Source: Methylotuvimicrobium sp. KM2 (GTDB lineage: Bacteria > Pseudomonadota > Gammaproteobacteria > Methylococcales > Methylomonadaceae). Taken from it: a DNA stretch of 64,000 nt. The stretch covers positions 3,480,300 to 3,544,299 of the forward strand of contig NZ_CP150634.1 of NCBI RefSeq assembly GCF_038051925.1, written 5' to 3'. A model generated the notes under the pieces. It was not told the origin of the DNA. It worked only from the letters and a program-made list of their open reading frames with translations, and ran no database searches. The stretch's first letter is position 1. The number at the start of each line of letters is the position of its first letter. Shown piece by piece: positions 1 to 8,054 of the stretch. A program made the position numbers and the translations under genes.

Positions 1-179
1 AAACTTTCGCTAAGCTCAAGCTTCCCGAGTTGTTGTTTGATCTGGATTTCCCAGGCGGATACCAGACTAAGAAACAGATCATTATTTTCGTCCTGACAGG
101 CATTCAATGCCGCGTGGGACAGATTTTCCGGCGTATCGTTCAGCCAAAGAAAAACATGAGTATCTAGCAACAGGTTCAT
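1..179 (-). CDS. PIN-domain toxin, VapC-like (3' part outside window)
   Basis: The reading frame begins at the ATG at 179 and runs off the left edge. The visible 59 residues start MNLLLDTHVFLWL and include SAWEIQIK, the N-terminal pattern of PIN-domain ribonucleases: the first acidic Asp follows the opening beta strand, and a Glu sits in the S-x-W-E-I segment. Family members of this kind cleave RNA and are held inactive by a small partner protein. The start overlaps the end of the upstream small gene by 4 bases (ATGA), the usual coupling of a type II toxin-antitoxin pair. The remaining catalytic Asp residues lie outside the window. Confidence 0.8.
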   Translation of the reverse strand, partial: MNLLLDTHVFLWLNDTPENLSHAALNACQDENNDLFLSLVSAWEIQIKQQLGKLELSES

Positions 180-412
180 ACGTCATTGCCCAACCAGAAG
201 TCGTCCGACAATTCGTTTTCGAAATCCTCTCTGATTTTTATTTTGCCGCGAAATTGTCCAAACACCCGCTTTTTCTTTGGCTGTGGCTCGGTAACATCCT
301 CCAGCAATACAATTACCTTAGCTTTACCTGCTCTAATTGAATCCGGCAATTGTAAATGGATTTGATGCTTTTCGTTAATTTCAGTTGATAGTTCTAAAGC
401 CTGCATAGTCAT
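176..412 (-). CDS. Antitoxin partner of the VapC-like toxin
   Basis: A 78-residue protein placed immediately upstream of the PIN-domain gene, with a 4-base overlap. The N-terminal half (INEKHQIHLQLPDSI) is consistent with a short DNA-binding strand region. The C-terminal half is charged and ends EDFENELSDDFWLGNDV, the type of flexible tail that wraps a PIN toxin. It resembles the short VapB/DUF2281-like antitoxins. A second ATG two codons downstream could also be the start, because no strong ribosome-binding site separates them. Function is inferred mainly from size and coupling. Confidence 0.65.
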   Translation of the reverse strand: MTMQALELSTEINEKHQIHLQLPDSIRAGKAKVIVLLEDVTEPQPKKKRVFGQFRGKIKIREDFENELSDDFWLGNDV

Positions 413-543
413 GTGCTCGTATTTTGATTGCGCCCAGTCTATTCTTTCTGCATAAAATAGTTTCGTTATCGCAAACAGGTCATTGGTCTAATGAAATATT
501 ATAGCCTGCTTTATGTGGCAGTCGAAAAGAAGCGGTGATTGGC

Positions 544-1978
544 CAGCAGTTCTCAATTTAGCCCATGCTGGTAAACTGGGCTGATTTTTTCATATCCGTA
601 CACGGACGATGGCTTACCCTTTTAAAGAAAAAGAACAATTCACGCAAGCTCGCTTGATCGAGCGAATCAGGCAAGTCTTCGAAACCTTGCCCGACGGTCG
701 CAGTGGGACTGGTGTTTACCAGAAATACAGTATGGTCGATGCAGCACTGAGCGCCTTTTCGGTGTTTTTTATGCAATCACCCTCGTTTCTGGATCATCAG
801 CGGACGATGCAAAAAGAGCGCGGCAAGAATAACGCACAGAGTTTGTTTGGAGTCTACCAAATTCCGAGTGACAACCAGATTCGGAATCTGCTGGATGCGG
901 TGTCACCCGACGCCCTATGGCCACTGTACCGATGGGTGCTGCAGGCATTGGAAGCGCAAGGCAAACTCAAAGAGTTCCAAGTGCTGGGTGATAGCGTGCT
1001 GGTGGCCTTGGATGGGGTGGAGTATTTTAGTTCGCAGAAGATTCATTGCGCCTGCTGCTCAACGAAGACACTCAAGAACGGTGCTATCCACTATGCTCAC
1101 AGCGCAGTTACCCCGGTAATCGTTTCGCCACATCAAGCGGATGTCATTCCGTTGGCACCCGAATTTATCGCACCGCAAGACGGAAGCGATAAGCAAGATT
1201 ATGAACTGGCAGCCGCGCGGCGCTGGTTGGAGCGCGAAGGCGGCCACCTGCCGGCGAACGTGACGTTTTTAGGCGACGATTTATATTGCAAACAGCCTTT
1301 TTGCGAATACCTCAAGCAACAGGGTCGGCATTTCATTCTGGTGTGCAAACCGGAATCCCATAAAACCCTCTACGAGTGGGTGGAGGATTTTCAGCGGCTC
1401 GGGCAGGTTGAAGTGATCGAAAAACGCCGCTGGACAGGCAAGCAACGACTGACCGAGCGTTACCGCATCGCTCAGCAAGTGCCGTTGCGCGACAGCGACG
1501 ATGCCCTATTGGTGAATTGGTGCGAAATTGAGGTCATCGATGAACAAGGTCATATCGTTTACCGCAATGCGTTCGCCACGGATTACGCATTAGGCGCGCA
1601 TAATGTGGCCGATATCGTCAGCGCCGGTCGTACGCGCTGGAAGATCGAAAACGAAAATAACAACACATTGAAAACCAAGGGATATAACTTCGCGCATAAC
1701 TTCGGGCACGGTAAAAAGCACCTCGCGGCCTTATTAGCCAGCCTGATCATTCTAGCTTTTCTGGTTCATACGTTGTTGCAATGGTTCGATCAATGCTATC
1801 GCTTGCTGCGTGAAGAATTGTCCAGCCGCAAGACGTTTTTTAACGATTTAAGGGCGCTCACCCGCTATTTTTGTTTTGATAGCTGGCAACATTTGATGGA
1901 ATTTATGCTTGATGGCTTGAATATCCCCATTCCACACTGAGAGCTCTTATGGTTATCTGCTTAAATTGAGAATTGCTG
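544..1978 (+). mobile_element. Insertion sequence copy 1 (1,435 bp, DDE transposase, 9-bp target duplication)
   Basis: The element starts CAGCAGTTCTCAATTTA and ends with the imperfect inverse, TAAATTGAGAATTGCTG. It is flanked by the direct repeat GTGATTGGC at 535-543 and 1979-1987, so the boundaries are fixed by a 9-bp target duplication. Two nearly identical copies lie at 2954-4388 and 51052-52486, each with its own 9-bp duplication. This indicates recent activity. Confidence 0.95.
609..1940 (+). CDS. DDE transposase of IS copy 1 (IS4-like/unclassified)
   Basis: A 443-residue transposase filling almost the whole element. Candidate catalytic segments are GDSVLVALDG (about residues 127-136), FLGDDLYCKQPF (about 218-229) and a late Glu in TRWKIENENNNTLK (about 345-358), followed by a hydrophobic helix (LLASLIILAFLVHTLLQ). 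The late R-W-x-I-E-N pattern recalls the Y-x-x-x-E signature of IS4-related enzymes, and 9-bp target duplications suit that group. I cannot name the exact ISfinder family. It differs from copy 2 at a few residues (GYNFAHN here, GYHFAHN there). Confidence 0.93.
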   Translation: MAYPFKEKEQFTQARLIERIRQVFETLPDGRSGTGVYQKYSMVDAALSAFSVFFMQSPSFLDHQRTMQKERGKNNAQSLFGVYQIPSDNQIRNLLDAVSPDALWPLYRWVLQALEAQGKLKEFQVLGDSVLVALDGVEYFSSQKIHCACCSTKTLKNGAIHYAHSAVTPVIVSPHQADVIPLAPEFIAPQDGSDKQDYELAAARRWLEREGGHLPANVTFLGDDLYCKQPFCEYLKQQGRHFILVCKPESHKTLYEWVEDFQRLGQVEVIEKRRWTGKQRLTERYRIAQQVPLRDSDDALLVNWCEIEVIDEQGHIVYRNAFATDYALGAHNVADIVSAGRTRWKIENENNNTLKTKGYNFAHNFGHGKKHLAALLASLIILAFLVHTLLQWFDQCYRLLREELSSRKTFFNDLRALTRYFCFDSWQHLMEFMLDGLNIPIPH

Positions 1979-2037
1979 GTGATTGGCCAGGCATTACATA
2001 GCCCCCCAAGTGGATTTAGTACGCTGGGAGAAGACTA

Positions 2038-2889
2038 GGGGCTGTTGCCGTTTCACATAGGTAATCATAAAAAAGCGCAAGCTAAGGCCACAGAAGCTTC
2101 AAAATTTCGCTTTAGCTTGTCATATCGTGTAGCAATAGCTCTAAGATGTTTCAGTCTTGCAAACACATTTTCAACTAGGTGACGATATTTGTAGAGACAC
2201 CAATCCATATCATCATTCCCTACGTTTGAATTCTTTTTTCTTGGAATGACAGGAACAGCTCCTTTGCCTTGAATCTGAACACGTAGTGGTTCACTGTCAT
2301 AGCCTTTGTCAGCAACGATATAGTCAGCTTTAGGCAGTTCAGCGACTAAGGTTGGCGCTTCTTTACAATCATGAACTTCGCCACCTGTCACTGTAAAGTG
2401 GATGGGAAGACCACAGGCATCAACAGCCATATGAATTTTGGTTGTATTACCCGCAACAGATTTACCAATCGCCGATTCTTGCCCATAGGCCGCACCGCTA
2501 CTATGCTGATGAGCTTTCACAATACTTCCATCAATAAATGACCATTCCAAGTCAGGCTCAACTATCAGTTCGTTAAAAATACCCATCAGTTTTTCTTTAC
2601 GAGACCATTCATTGAAGCGTTTATAAACAGCATTCCAGTTACCAAAGGCACTGGGTAGATCTCGCCAGGGACAACCTACGCGCAAACGATAAAAAATCCC
2701 TTCGGTTGTTTGCCGAAGAAAGGGTTTGTCATATATCCCCATTTTCAACATAATCATCTTCAATTTTCCCCAGTGTTCATCCGTAAACATTTGTCGCGGC
2801 ATAGTTTGCTTGTTTTTGGCTCAAAATAAACAAGCTATGAGGCGGAATTATTGAAATTCAAGGGTAAGTTACAAAACGGCAACAGCCCC
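2038..2889 (-). mobile_element. IS5-family element between IS copies 1 and 2
   Basis: Perfect terminal inverted repeats GGGGCTGTTGCCGTTT and its complement bound an 852-bp element. TA (or CTAG, depending on how the ends are drawn) is repeated on both sides. It lies in the roughly 115-bp stretch that separates two copies of the larger IS, so three transposition events are stacked within 3.9 kb. Confidence 0.9.
2065..2802 (-). CDS. IS5-family transposase
   Basis: A 245-residue single-frame transposase. An N-terminal DUF4096-like segment (GCPWRDLPSAFGNWNAVYKR) is followed by the DDE domain: FIDGSIVKAHQHSSGA (first Asp, about residues 89-104), YIVADKGYDSE (second Asp, about 161-171) and HLVENVFARLKHLRAIATRYDKL with the third acidic residue (Glu) near the C-terminus. 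The length suits the IS427/IS1031-like branch. The frame looks intact, so the element may be active. Confidence 0.93.
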   Translation of the reverse strand: MPRQMFTDEHWGKLKMIMLKMGIYDKPFLRQTTEGIFYRLRVGCPWRDLPSAFGNWNAVYKRFNEWSRKEKLMGIFNELIVEPDLEWSFIDGSIVKAHQHSSGAAYGQESAIGKSVAGNTTKIHMAVDACGLPIHFTVTGGEVHDCKEAPTLVAELPKADYIVADKGYDSEPLRVQIQGKGAVPVIPRKKNSNVGNDDMDWCLYKYRHLVENVFARLKHLRAIATRYDKLKRNFEASVALACAFL

Positions 2890-2953
2890 TAGTAGCTATT
2901 CGGCAATGTTTGTAATTTCTGTCATGTCGCCTGGGATTTTGGGTACAAAATGT

Positions 2954-4388
2954 CAGCAGTTCTCAATTTAGCCCATGCTGGTAAACTGGGCTGATTTTTT
3001 CATATCCGTACACGGACGATGGCTTACCCTTTTAAAGAAAAAGAACAATTCACGCAAGCTCGCTTGATCGAGCGAATCAGGCAAGTCTTCGAAACCTTGC
3101 CCGACGGTCGCAGTGGGACTGGTGTTTACCAGAAATACAGTATGGTCGATGCAGCACTGAGCGCCTTTTCGGTGTTTTTTATGCAATCACCCTCGTTTCT
3201 GGATCATCAGCGGACGATGCAAAAAGAGCGCGGCAAGAATAACGCACAGAGTTTGTTTGGAGTCTACCAAATTCCGAGTGACAACCAGATTCGGAATCTG
3301 CTGGATGCGGTGTCACCCGACGCCCTATGGCCACTGTACCGATGGGTGCTGCAGGCATTGGAAGCGCAAGGCAAACTCAAAGAGTTCCAAGTGCTGGGTG
3401 ATAGCGTGCTGGTGGCCTTGGATGGGGTGGAGTATTTTAGTTCGCAGAAGATTCATTGCGCCTGCTGCTCAACGAAGACACTCAAGAACGGTGCTATCCA
3501 CTATGCTCACAGCGCAGTTACCCCGGTAATCGTTTCGCCACATCAAGCGGATGTCATTCCGTTGGCACCCGAATTTATCGCACCGCAAGACGGAAGCGAT
3601 AAGCAAGATTATGAACTGGCGGCCGCGCGGCGCTGGTTGGAGCGCGAAGGCGGCCACCTGCCGGCGAACGTGACGTTTTTAGGCGACGATTTATATTGCA
3701 AACAGCCTTTTTGCGAATACCTCAAGCAACAGGGTCGGCATTTCATTCTGGTGTGCAAACCGGAATCCCATAAAACCCTCTACGAGTGGGTGGAGGATTT
3801 TCAGCGGCTCGGGCAGGTTGAAGTGATCGAAAAACGCCGCTGGACAGGCAAGCAACGACTGACCGAGCGTTACCGCATCGCTCAGCAAGTGCCGTTGCGC
3901 GACAGCGACGATGCCCTATTGGTGAATTGGTGCGAAATTGAGGTCATCGATGAACAAGGTCATATCGTTTACCGCAATGCGTTCGCCACGGATTACGCAT
4001 TAGGCGCGCACAATGTGGCCGATATCGTCAGCGCCGGTCGTACGCGCTGGAAGATCGAAAACGAAAATAACAACACATTGAAAACCAAGGGATATCACTT
4101 CGCGCATAACTTCGGGCACGGTAAAAAGCACCTCGCGGCCTTGTTAGCCAGCCTGATCATTCTGGCTTTTCTGGTTCATACGTTGTTGCAATGGTTCGAT
4201 CAATGCTATCGCTTGCTGCGTGAAGAATTGTCCAGCCGCAAGACGTTTTTTAACGATTTAAGGGCGCTCACCCGCTATTTTTGTTTTGATAGCTGGCAAC
4301 ATTTGATGGCATTTATGCTTGATGGCTTGAATATCCCCATTCCACACTGAGAGCTCTTATGGTTATCTGCTTAAATTGAGAATTGCTG
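2954..4388 (+). mobile_element. Insertion sequence copy 2 (9-bp target duplication)
   Basis: Same ends as copy 1, flanked by ACAAAATGT at 2945-2953 and 4389-4397. Same orientation as copy 1, so copies 1 and 2 bracket the IS5-type element like a composite transposon. Each copy has its own distinct target duplication, which shows separate insertions. Confidence 0.95.
3019..4350 (+). CDS. DDE transposase of IS copy 2
   Basis: A 443-residue protein almost identical to the transposase at 609-1940. Differences seen are GYHFAHN in place of GYNFAHN and LMAFMLDG in place of LMEFMLDG near the C-terminus. All candidate catalytic segments are retained and there are no stops or frameshifts. Confidence 0.93.
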   Translation: MAYPFKEKEQFTQARLIERIRQVFETLPDGRSGTGVYQKYSMVDAALSAFSVFFMQSPSFLDHQRTMQKERGKNNAQSLFGVYQIPSDNQIRNLLDAVSPDALWPLYRWVLQALEAQGKLKEFQVLGDSVLVALDGVEYFSSQKIHCACCSTKTLKNGAIHYAHSAVTPVIVSPHQADVIPLAPEFIAPQDGSDKQDYELAAARRWLEREGGHLPANVTFLGDDLYCKQPFCEYLKQQGRHFILVCKPESHKTLYEWVEDFQRLGQVEVIEKRRWTGKQRLTERYRIAQQVPLRDSDDALLVNWCEIEVIDEQGHIVYRNAFATDYALGAHNVADIVSAGRTRWKIENENNNTLKTKGYHFAHNFGHGKKHLAALLASLIILAFLVHTLLQWFDQCYRLLREELSSRKTFFNDLRALTRYFCFDSWQHLMAFMLDGLNIPIPH

Positions 4389-4424
4389 ACAAAATGTATG
4401 TTGCTTGACGATGTTTTGCTTTTG

Positions 4425-4826
4425 TCACCAGATACATTGCAAACCCGAAGTAGCTCGAAGTTTTTCATCAGCAGTAATTAATGGTGCCTGATGAGCAATA
4501 GCCGTAGCGGCTATCAATCGGTCGCCTGGATCGCCATGTGTAACAATGCCACTTTCTGCTAGGGCGGCAATCGCAGGCGTTAGTTGCAAAATATTCAGAC
4601 CCAATGATTCAACGATGTCTTCCATGTAGGAAGTGGGTGTATAGTGTGCGGGGAGCACTAGACGGTTTTTTCGAAACAGCATCGCTATTTCCCAAAAGCT
4701 TATAGCTGCACATGCCAGTGAGCCTTGCTCACGTCCTTGATCTAAAGCCTGTTGGGCGGCAACGGTTAAACGATCTCGATTATCCGCCCAGAACAACAGG
4801 ACGTTGGTATCACAGATTGTCAGCAT
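4425..4826 (-). CDS. vapC: PIN-domain toxin, VapC-like
   Basis: A 133-residue PIN-domain protein. I place the start at the internal ATG giving MLTICDTNVLLFW rather than six codons upstream, since that puts the first catalytic Asp at residue 6 as usual. A conserved Glu sits in ISFWEIAMLFRKNRL, and the late acidic pair is in HGDPGDRLIAATA. These match the ribonuclease active site of the family. It overlaps the end of the upstream antitoxin gene by 17 bases, so the two should be co-translated. It ends about 36 bp from IS copy 2, which did not damage the frame. Confidence 0.88.
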   Translation of the reverse strand: MLTICDTNVLLFWADNRDRLTVAAQQALDQGREQGSLACAAISFWEIAMLFRKNRLVLPAHYTPTSYMEDIVESLGLNILQLTPAIAALAESGIVTHGDPGDRLIAATAIAHQAPLITADEKLRATSGLQCIW

Positions 4827-5055
4827 CGGCCGTCCATTCCTCATCTAACGGAGCCAGAATATCGCCGACAATGACCGTCCCACGCAGTGCTTCCAGGCGT
4901 TTTAAGGCTGCTTCGCGTTTATTTTCCTGGTGATCGGGTACGATTCGAGCAATGGTTTTGCCGTGCAGCGTAATCGCAATTTCTTCGCCTTGTTGCACTT
5001 GCTTCAGATAATCCGGCAAGTGTTGGCGTAGTTCAGTGACATTAACTGAGTGCAT
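4810..5055 (-). CDS. Phd/YefM-type antitoxin
   Basis: An 81-residue antitoxin: MHSVNVTELRQHLPDYLKQV, then GEEIAITLHGKTIARIVPD, the typical Phd/YefM N-terminal dimerisation and DNA-binding fold. A toxin-binding tail rich in Glu, Asp and Ala follows. The start is a choice among three in-frame ATGs. I prefer the third, because an AGGA ribosome-binding site lies 6 bases before it, whereas the first ATG falls inside the palindromic operator. Confidence 0.85.
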   Translation of the reverse strand: MHSVNVTELRQHLPDYLKQVQQGEEIAITLHGKTIARIVPDHQENKREAALKRLEALRGTVIVGDILAPLDEEWTADADNL

Positions 5056-5062
5056 GTTCATT

Positions 5063-5095
5063 CCTATAATGTACATTTATCATGTACATTATAGG
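5063..5095. promoter_or_regulatory. Perfect palindromic operator of the vapBC-like pair
   Basis: Two perfect 14-bp arms (CCTATAATGTACAT and its complement) are separated by the 5-bp spacer TTATC directly upstream of the antitoxin start. Phd/YefM antitoxins bind such palindromes to repress their own operon, so this is a strong autoregulatory operator candidate. It also contains the stop codon of the truncated upstream gene. Confidence 0.75.
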
Positions 5096-5280
5096 CGTTC
5101 TGCTCTAGAAAGTAACTCTTCTAGATCATAATTTATGCTGGCCACGCCAAATTCGGGCTCCTGATTAAACGGATTTTTCAGGTAATACGGGCCTTGGTGG
5201 CTATCGCCGTCGACAATGACAATGGCCAGAATAAATTGATCAGTTTGGTTAGACCAATATTCGTTGGTTACAAAAGCCTT
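5089..5280 (-). pseudogene. C-terminal remnant of an unidentified protein
   Basis: An open frame without a start codon encodes about 63 residues ([20 protein letters not shown], then [18 protein letters not shown], and a stop at 5089-5091). The composition is that of a real globular C-terminus. The pattern recalls the C-terminal segment of large NO VEIN/DUF3883-type defence proteins, but I cannot confirm this. The upstream part is absent; DNA beyond 5280 contains stops in all frames. Confidence 0.4.
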
Positions 5281-5394
5281 TTAGCTTACTACTACATCGT
5301 TAAGAAGGTCTTTTGAAAAAATCCACGACCACTATGATACGGGACAGGATTCGTAGCATGCGGAACAGGCGTGGATCTATCTCCAATCAGATAA

Positions 5395-5441
5395 TTAATG
5401 CGAATAACGAAGCGAGAAAATCGCTTCGTTATTCGCATTAA
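5395..5441. repeat. Perfect 47-bp palindrome (21-bp arms, 5-base loop)
   Basis: Arms 5395-5415 and 5421-5441 are exact inverse complements around GAAAA. The arm core is GCGAATAACGAAGCGA. The structure sits exactly where the coding similarity of the upstream minus-strand gene ends, so it may mark a deletion or insertion junction. It could also act as a transcription terminator, although no T-run follows on either side. Confidence 0.85.
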
Positions 5442-5628
5442 CCATTTGTGTAGGTCCTGGCGTTATACCCACCAAAACAATGCGTGCCTCCGGGTTAAGA
5501 TATTCAAATGGTGCGTAATAGATTTTTATCCCTTCATTTTCCTCCATAAGTAATCTTGGATCTCTTACTACAGGCGGGTTTGACGAAGTTAATACTGATG
5601 AGAATTTTTCAAAAAATTGTGTATTCAT
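5395..5628 (-). pseudogene. Truncated uracil-DNA-glycosylase-like protein
   Basis: The first about 68 residues (through YYAPFEYLNPEARIVLVGIT, then PGPTQMVNANNEA) match the start of uracil-DNA-glycosylase-superfamily proteins: the beta strand and the G-I-T-P-G-x-T-Q loop usually hold the catalytic motif A. The similarity stops at the palindrome, and the last eight codons are read from its arm. About two thirds of the expected protein is missing, so it is most likely inactive. The assignment rests on the N-terminal pattern only. Confidence 0.6.
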
Positions 5629-5815
5629 GAATAGTTAAATATGTCGTCGTAATAATTAACGTTCAAAATAATTCTTTTTTGTTAAGCACTGTCCATCTCG
5701 GCTCAAGATTCAAACCTAGAGGACCAAGCGCTTTACTAAATGGCAGCAATAAAATCGAATGTTGGTTACTCTTTTATTGCAAGCCTGCCCTGAAAACCAT
5801 AATAAAAAGCGAAAC

Positions 5816-6049
5816 CTATGCGTGCCAGAAAATTGATGCGCCTTTAAAAACATCTTCTACTGCTCCATAAACGGCCAGACCGATGTAATAAAGCCCACTA
5901 AAAAATGGAAAGAAAATTTCCCTGACAAGCTCCATCGGTAGAAATAAAATGCCAAGCTGCAAGCCAATCAGCACAGACTTGAGGTATTTCTTATTCCTAC
6001 TTTCTAAAACTAACACGGCGTCGATCGAGGTCACGATAGAATTTTTCAT
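5816..6049 (-). CDS. Small membrane protein, unknown function
   Basis: A 77-residue protein with an excellent ribosome-binding site (AAGGAG, 5 bases before the ATG at 6049). I therefore prefer this start to the GTG two codons upstream. A hydrophobic segment at about residues 27-41 (SVLIGLQLGILFLPM) and another at about 48-62 (FFPFFSGLYYIGLAV) suggest two membrane passes. No family recognised. It stands alone between a truncated gene and a toxin-antitoxin module. Confidence 0.5.
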   Translation of the reverse strand: MKNSIVTSIDAVLVLESRNKKYLKSVLIGLQLGILFLPMELVREIFFPFFSGLYYIGLAVYGAVEDVFKGASIFWHA

Positions 6050-6118
6050 GGGCACTCCTTCATGGATTGAGCTAATTACTTCAACTGCAAAGCAAGATCT
6101 TCGATTAACTTCCTGTTG

Positions 6119-6176
6119 TTTACTCGGAAACCCTAACTTGAGAATTTAGCATAAAATATAGACCTGACCCTGCTCG
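6119..6176. repeat. 58-bp direct repeat, copy 1
   Basis: Identical over 58 bp to 7491-7548. Each copy begins TTTACTCGGAAACCCTAACT and ends GACCTGACCCTGCTCG, and each lies just downstream of a toxin gene on the minus strand. The closing GACCTGACCC motif recurs in altered form at several other places between 6.1 and 10.3 kb. Confidence 0.9.
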
Positions 6177-6251
6177 TTCAAGAAAAAAAGATCTAAATGT
6201 CAAATATAAGGCCTTCCCCCGATCTTTTTGCTTGACAGCCGTTGATTTAAC

Positions 6252-6548
6252 TCAATTGGAAATTCTTCGCCGCCAGTAGCCTGGTTCACGATGGCAATGC
6301 ATAACCGCAATAATGAGGACATAGTCCTTTTCGATGGTGTAGAGTACGGCATACGGGAATACCCGCGTAAGACGCCAACGAATGTCTTCCTCCAAGATAT
6401 GCCAGCGTTCCGGTGCTTCGATAATCTGCTGGACGGCATGTTCAACCGCCGCAATGAAGCGAAACTCCAATCCTTCCCGGCACCCCGCGTAATATTGGGC
6501 GGCCTCTTCATACTCTGCAAGGGCATCGAGATGGAACTCATATCTCAT
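6252..6548 (-). CDS. ParE/RelE-superfamily toxin
   Basis: A 98-residue protein with the ParE layout: an N-terminal helix (YEFHLDALAEYEEAAQYY), a central helix with ERWHIL, and the beta-sheet end RWRLTRVFPYAVLYTIE and VLIIAVMHCHREPGYW, where R-x-x-x-x-x-P-Y and H-x-x-R-x-P-x-Y-W are family hallmarks. ParE proteins poison gyrase and RelE proteins cleave mRNA; this sequence is closer to ParE. The start overlaps the upstream antitoxin by 4 bases. Confidence 0.88.
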   Translation of the reverse strand: MRYEFHLDALAEYEEAAQYYAGCREGLEFRFIAAVEHAVQQIIEAPERWHILEEDIRWRLTRVFPYAVLYTIEKDYVLIIAVMHCHREPGYWRRRISN

Positions 6549-6778
6549 CGAGCAAAGGCCCGTCGCACACGTTCCAGTGCTTCATCGCCTGGGATAGTCT
6601 GCACACGACCAGCCCGGACATCGTCACGGCGTCGCCGGGCCTCTGTTGACCAAAGTTGCTGAATATAACCGTCTTCTGCAGGGTCTAGGCTTTCTACTAG
6701 ACGATCGGCAAGCAAGGCGCGCGCTTCGCTAGGCAAAGCGAGAGCTTCTTCGGCAATTTGTTCGACTGTCAAGATCAT
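6545..6778 (-). CDS. Addiction-module antitoxin (PF09720-like)
   Basis: A 77-residue acidic, helical protein (MILTVEQIAEEALALPSEAR, then RALLADRLVESLD) of the putative addiction module component family, always found directly before ParE-type toxins. I place the start at MILTVEQ rather than 14 codons upstream, because the upstream extension (MLVYFSYRYKEA) does not fit the family. The 4-base overlap with the toxin indicates translational coupling. Confidence 0.82.
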   Translation of the reverse strand: MILTVEQIAEEALALPSEARALLADRLVESLDPAEDGYIQQLWSTEARRRRDDVRAGRVQTIPGDEALERVRRAFAR

Positions 6779-7023
6779 AACGATAGCCTCTTTGTAGCGA
6801 TACGAAAAATATACCAACAAGAAATTCAGACGTCCTTTGCAACCACTTGGTAATAGTAGTGGGCAACTGAGTAACTCCCTGGCCGTTAATTTGCTATATG
6901 ACGTAATTGTATCTGCAGCAACGCATTTTGACTATCCGCATGACTTCCAATGTTTGATACAAGCCCCTAAAAGCCACAGTCACTTTTCGTTCAAGAACAA
7001 AAAGATATGAAATGTCAAATACA

Positions 7024-7312
7024 AGGTCTGACCCTGAGGTATCCCCACAAAACGCTCGTTCCCATGCTCTGCGTGGGAATGCTGCTTTAGACGCTCTGCG
7101 TCGACTGCCTCGGGCAATTGGATTAAGAAACTGTAGAGAATAGAATGTCTGGTTGCTGGGATTATCGACCTATCGGGACGCAGAGCGTCCCAGGATGCAT
7201 TCCCACGCAGAGCGTAGGAACGATGATAAAAAATCAATATATCTATCAACCAATTTTCAGCCAAAAAATTGTTTTATTTGGCTATTTCGTGGGGATACCT
7301 CAGGGTCTGACC
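7024..7312. repeat. Composite inverted repeat in the 6.8-7.5 kb non-coding stretch
   Basis: The 710 bp from 6779 to 7490 hold no convincing gene. The main structure is a pair of nested imperfect inverted repeats. The outer arms are GGTCTGACCCTGAGGTATCC (7024 on) against GGATACCTCAGGGTCTGACC (ending 7312). The inner arms are CGTTCCCATGCTCTGCGTGG against CCACGCAGAGCGTAGGAACG. The inner motif is the same hairpin found inside the IS66-ended mini-elements at 34.8 and 44.7 kb. This looks like a mobilised REP-type unit. Confidence 0.7.
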
Positions 7313-7490
7313 CCGATATTTCATTCGATCATCGTTTGATAAATAACTAGGGTTTCATATTCTGACCCAGTTATTCCGGGATGCTTCCCTTTGTTTGCCC
7401 CCCCTGCAACCGCAATCCTTTATGTGCTTGTGTTTAATGACTTGATCTTTCAGGCTAGAAACGCTTTCGCTATTTTGATCCTACCTTTTA

Positions 7491-7548
7491 TTTACTCGGA
7501 AACCCTAACTTGAGAATTTAGCATAAAATATAGACCTGACCCTGCTCG
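7491..7548. repeat. 58-bp direct repeat, copy 2
   Basis: Identical to 6119-6176. It ends one base before the toxin gene at 7550. The two copies flank a 1.3-kb segment carrying the ParE module and the composite inverted repeat, so recombination between them would delete that module. Confidence 0.9.
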
Positions 7549-7549
7549 C

Positions 7550-7813
7550 TTAGCTGTCTTTGTAGACTTGGGAACGATGCCCAATTTTGACCACAACGAC
7601 GACAATTTCGGCATCCTTGACCTCATAAATTATCCGATAAACGCCTTGCCGAGTGCGGTAACGCTCCTGACCGGACAATTTGATACAGCCTTCGCTCCTT
7701 GGGTTTACCGCCAAGGCATCTATTCGCTCCAGTATTTTCTTGACATCCTTTTTTGGAATAGCGCGAAGATCTTTGGTAATTGACTTCTTGAACTGAATTT
7801 CATAATTTGCCAT
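7550..7813 (-). CDS. relE: RelE-type mRNA interferase toxin
   Basis: An 87-residue RelE-family protein: MANYEIQFKKSITKDLRAIP, then a helix with DALAVNPRSEGCIKLSG and the closing strands YRTRQGVYRIIYEVKDAEIV and VKIGHRSQVY. Conserved R-x-G-x-Y-R and G-H-R-x-x-V-Y elements, which position the mRNA in the ribosomal A site, are present. It overlaps the upstream antitoxin by 14 bases. Confidence 0.9.
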   Translation of the reverse strand: MANYEIQFKKSITKDLRAIPKKDVKKILERIDALAVNPRSEGCIKLSGQERYRTRQGVYRIIYEVKDAEIVVVVVKIGHRSQVYKDS

Positions 7814-8033
7814 GTAACTTTAAATCTTCCAGCAATTCCTCATAGCTCAGTGTTGGCTCTGCCGCCCGTTCTTCAAACGCACTCAGATCTTCTTGATCTT
7901 CGCGTAGAGCCATACGAACCGCCTCATTGACGAATTCGGAGACAGATTGATGCGTGTTTGCAGCCATAACCCGAAGGGCATGGTGAATCTCTGGTTCGAA
8001 GTAAACCGTGGATCTTTTTGATAACTCACTCAT
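7800..8033 (-). CDS. Ribbon-helix-helix antitoxin
   Basis: A 77-residue protein: MSELSKRSTVYFEPEIHHAL and SVSEFVNEAVRMAL form a ribbon-helix-helix DNA-binding domain, followed by an acidic tail (EDLSAFEERAAEPTLSYEEL) for toxin neutralisation. I chose the ATG giving MSELSK because GAGGTG lies 6 bases ahead. The longer frame would start at a GTG inside that ribosome-binding site. It forms a RelBE-like pair with the downstream gene. Confidence 0.85.
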   Translation of the reverse strand: MSELSKRSTVYFEPEIHHALRVMAANTHQSVSEFVNEAVRMALREDQEDLSAFEERAAEPTLSYEELLEDLKLHGKL

Positions 8034-8054
8034 AAAAGGCACCTCTTTTTTTCC

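Noticed and set aside
558..776. A small minus-strand protein conserved in all three IS copies.
   Set aside because: It lies opposite the transposase start, so its conservation follows from the copies being near-identical. No ribosome-binding site or family supports it.
7018..7320. CRISPR-like array, because of repeated GTCTGACCC and GCAGAGCGTGGG motifs.
   Set aside because: The motifs are few, unequally spaced and in inverted orientation. This is a REP-type structure, not a direct-repeat array.
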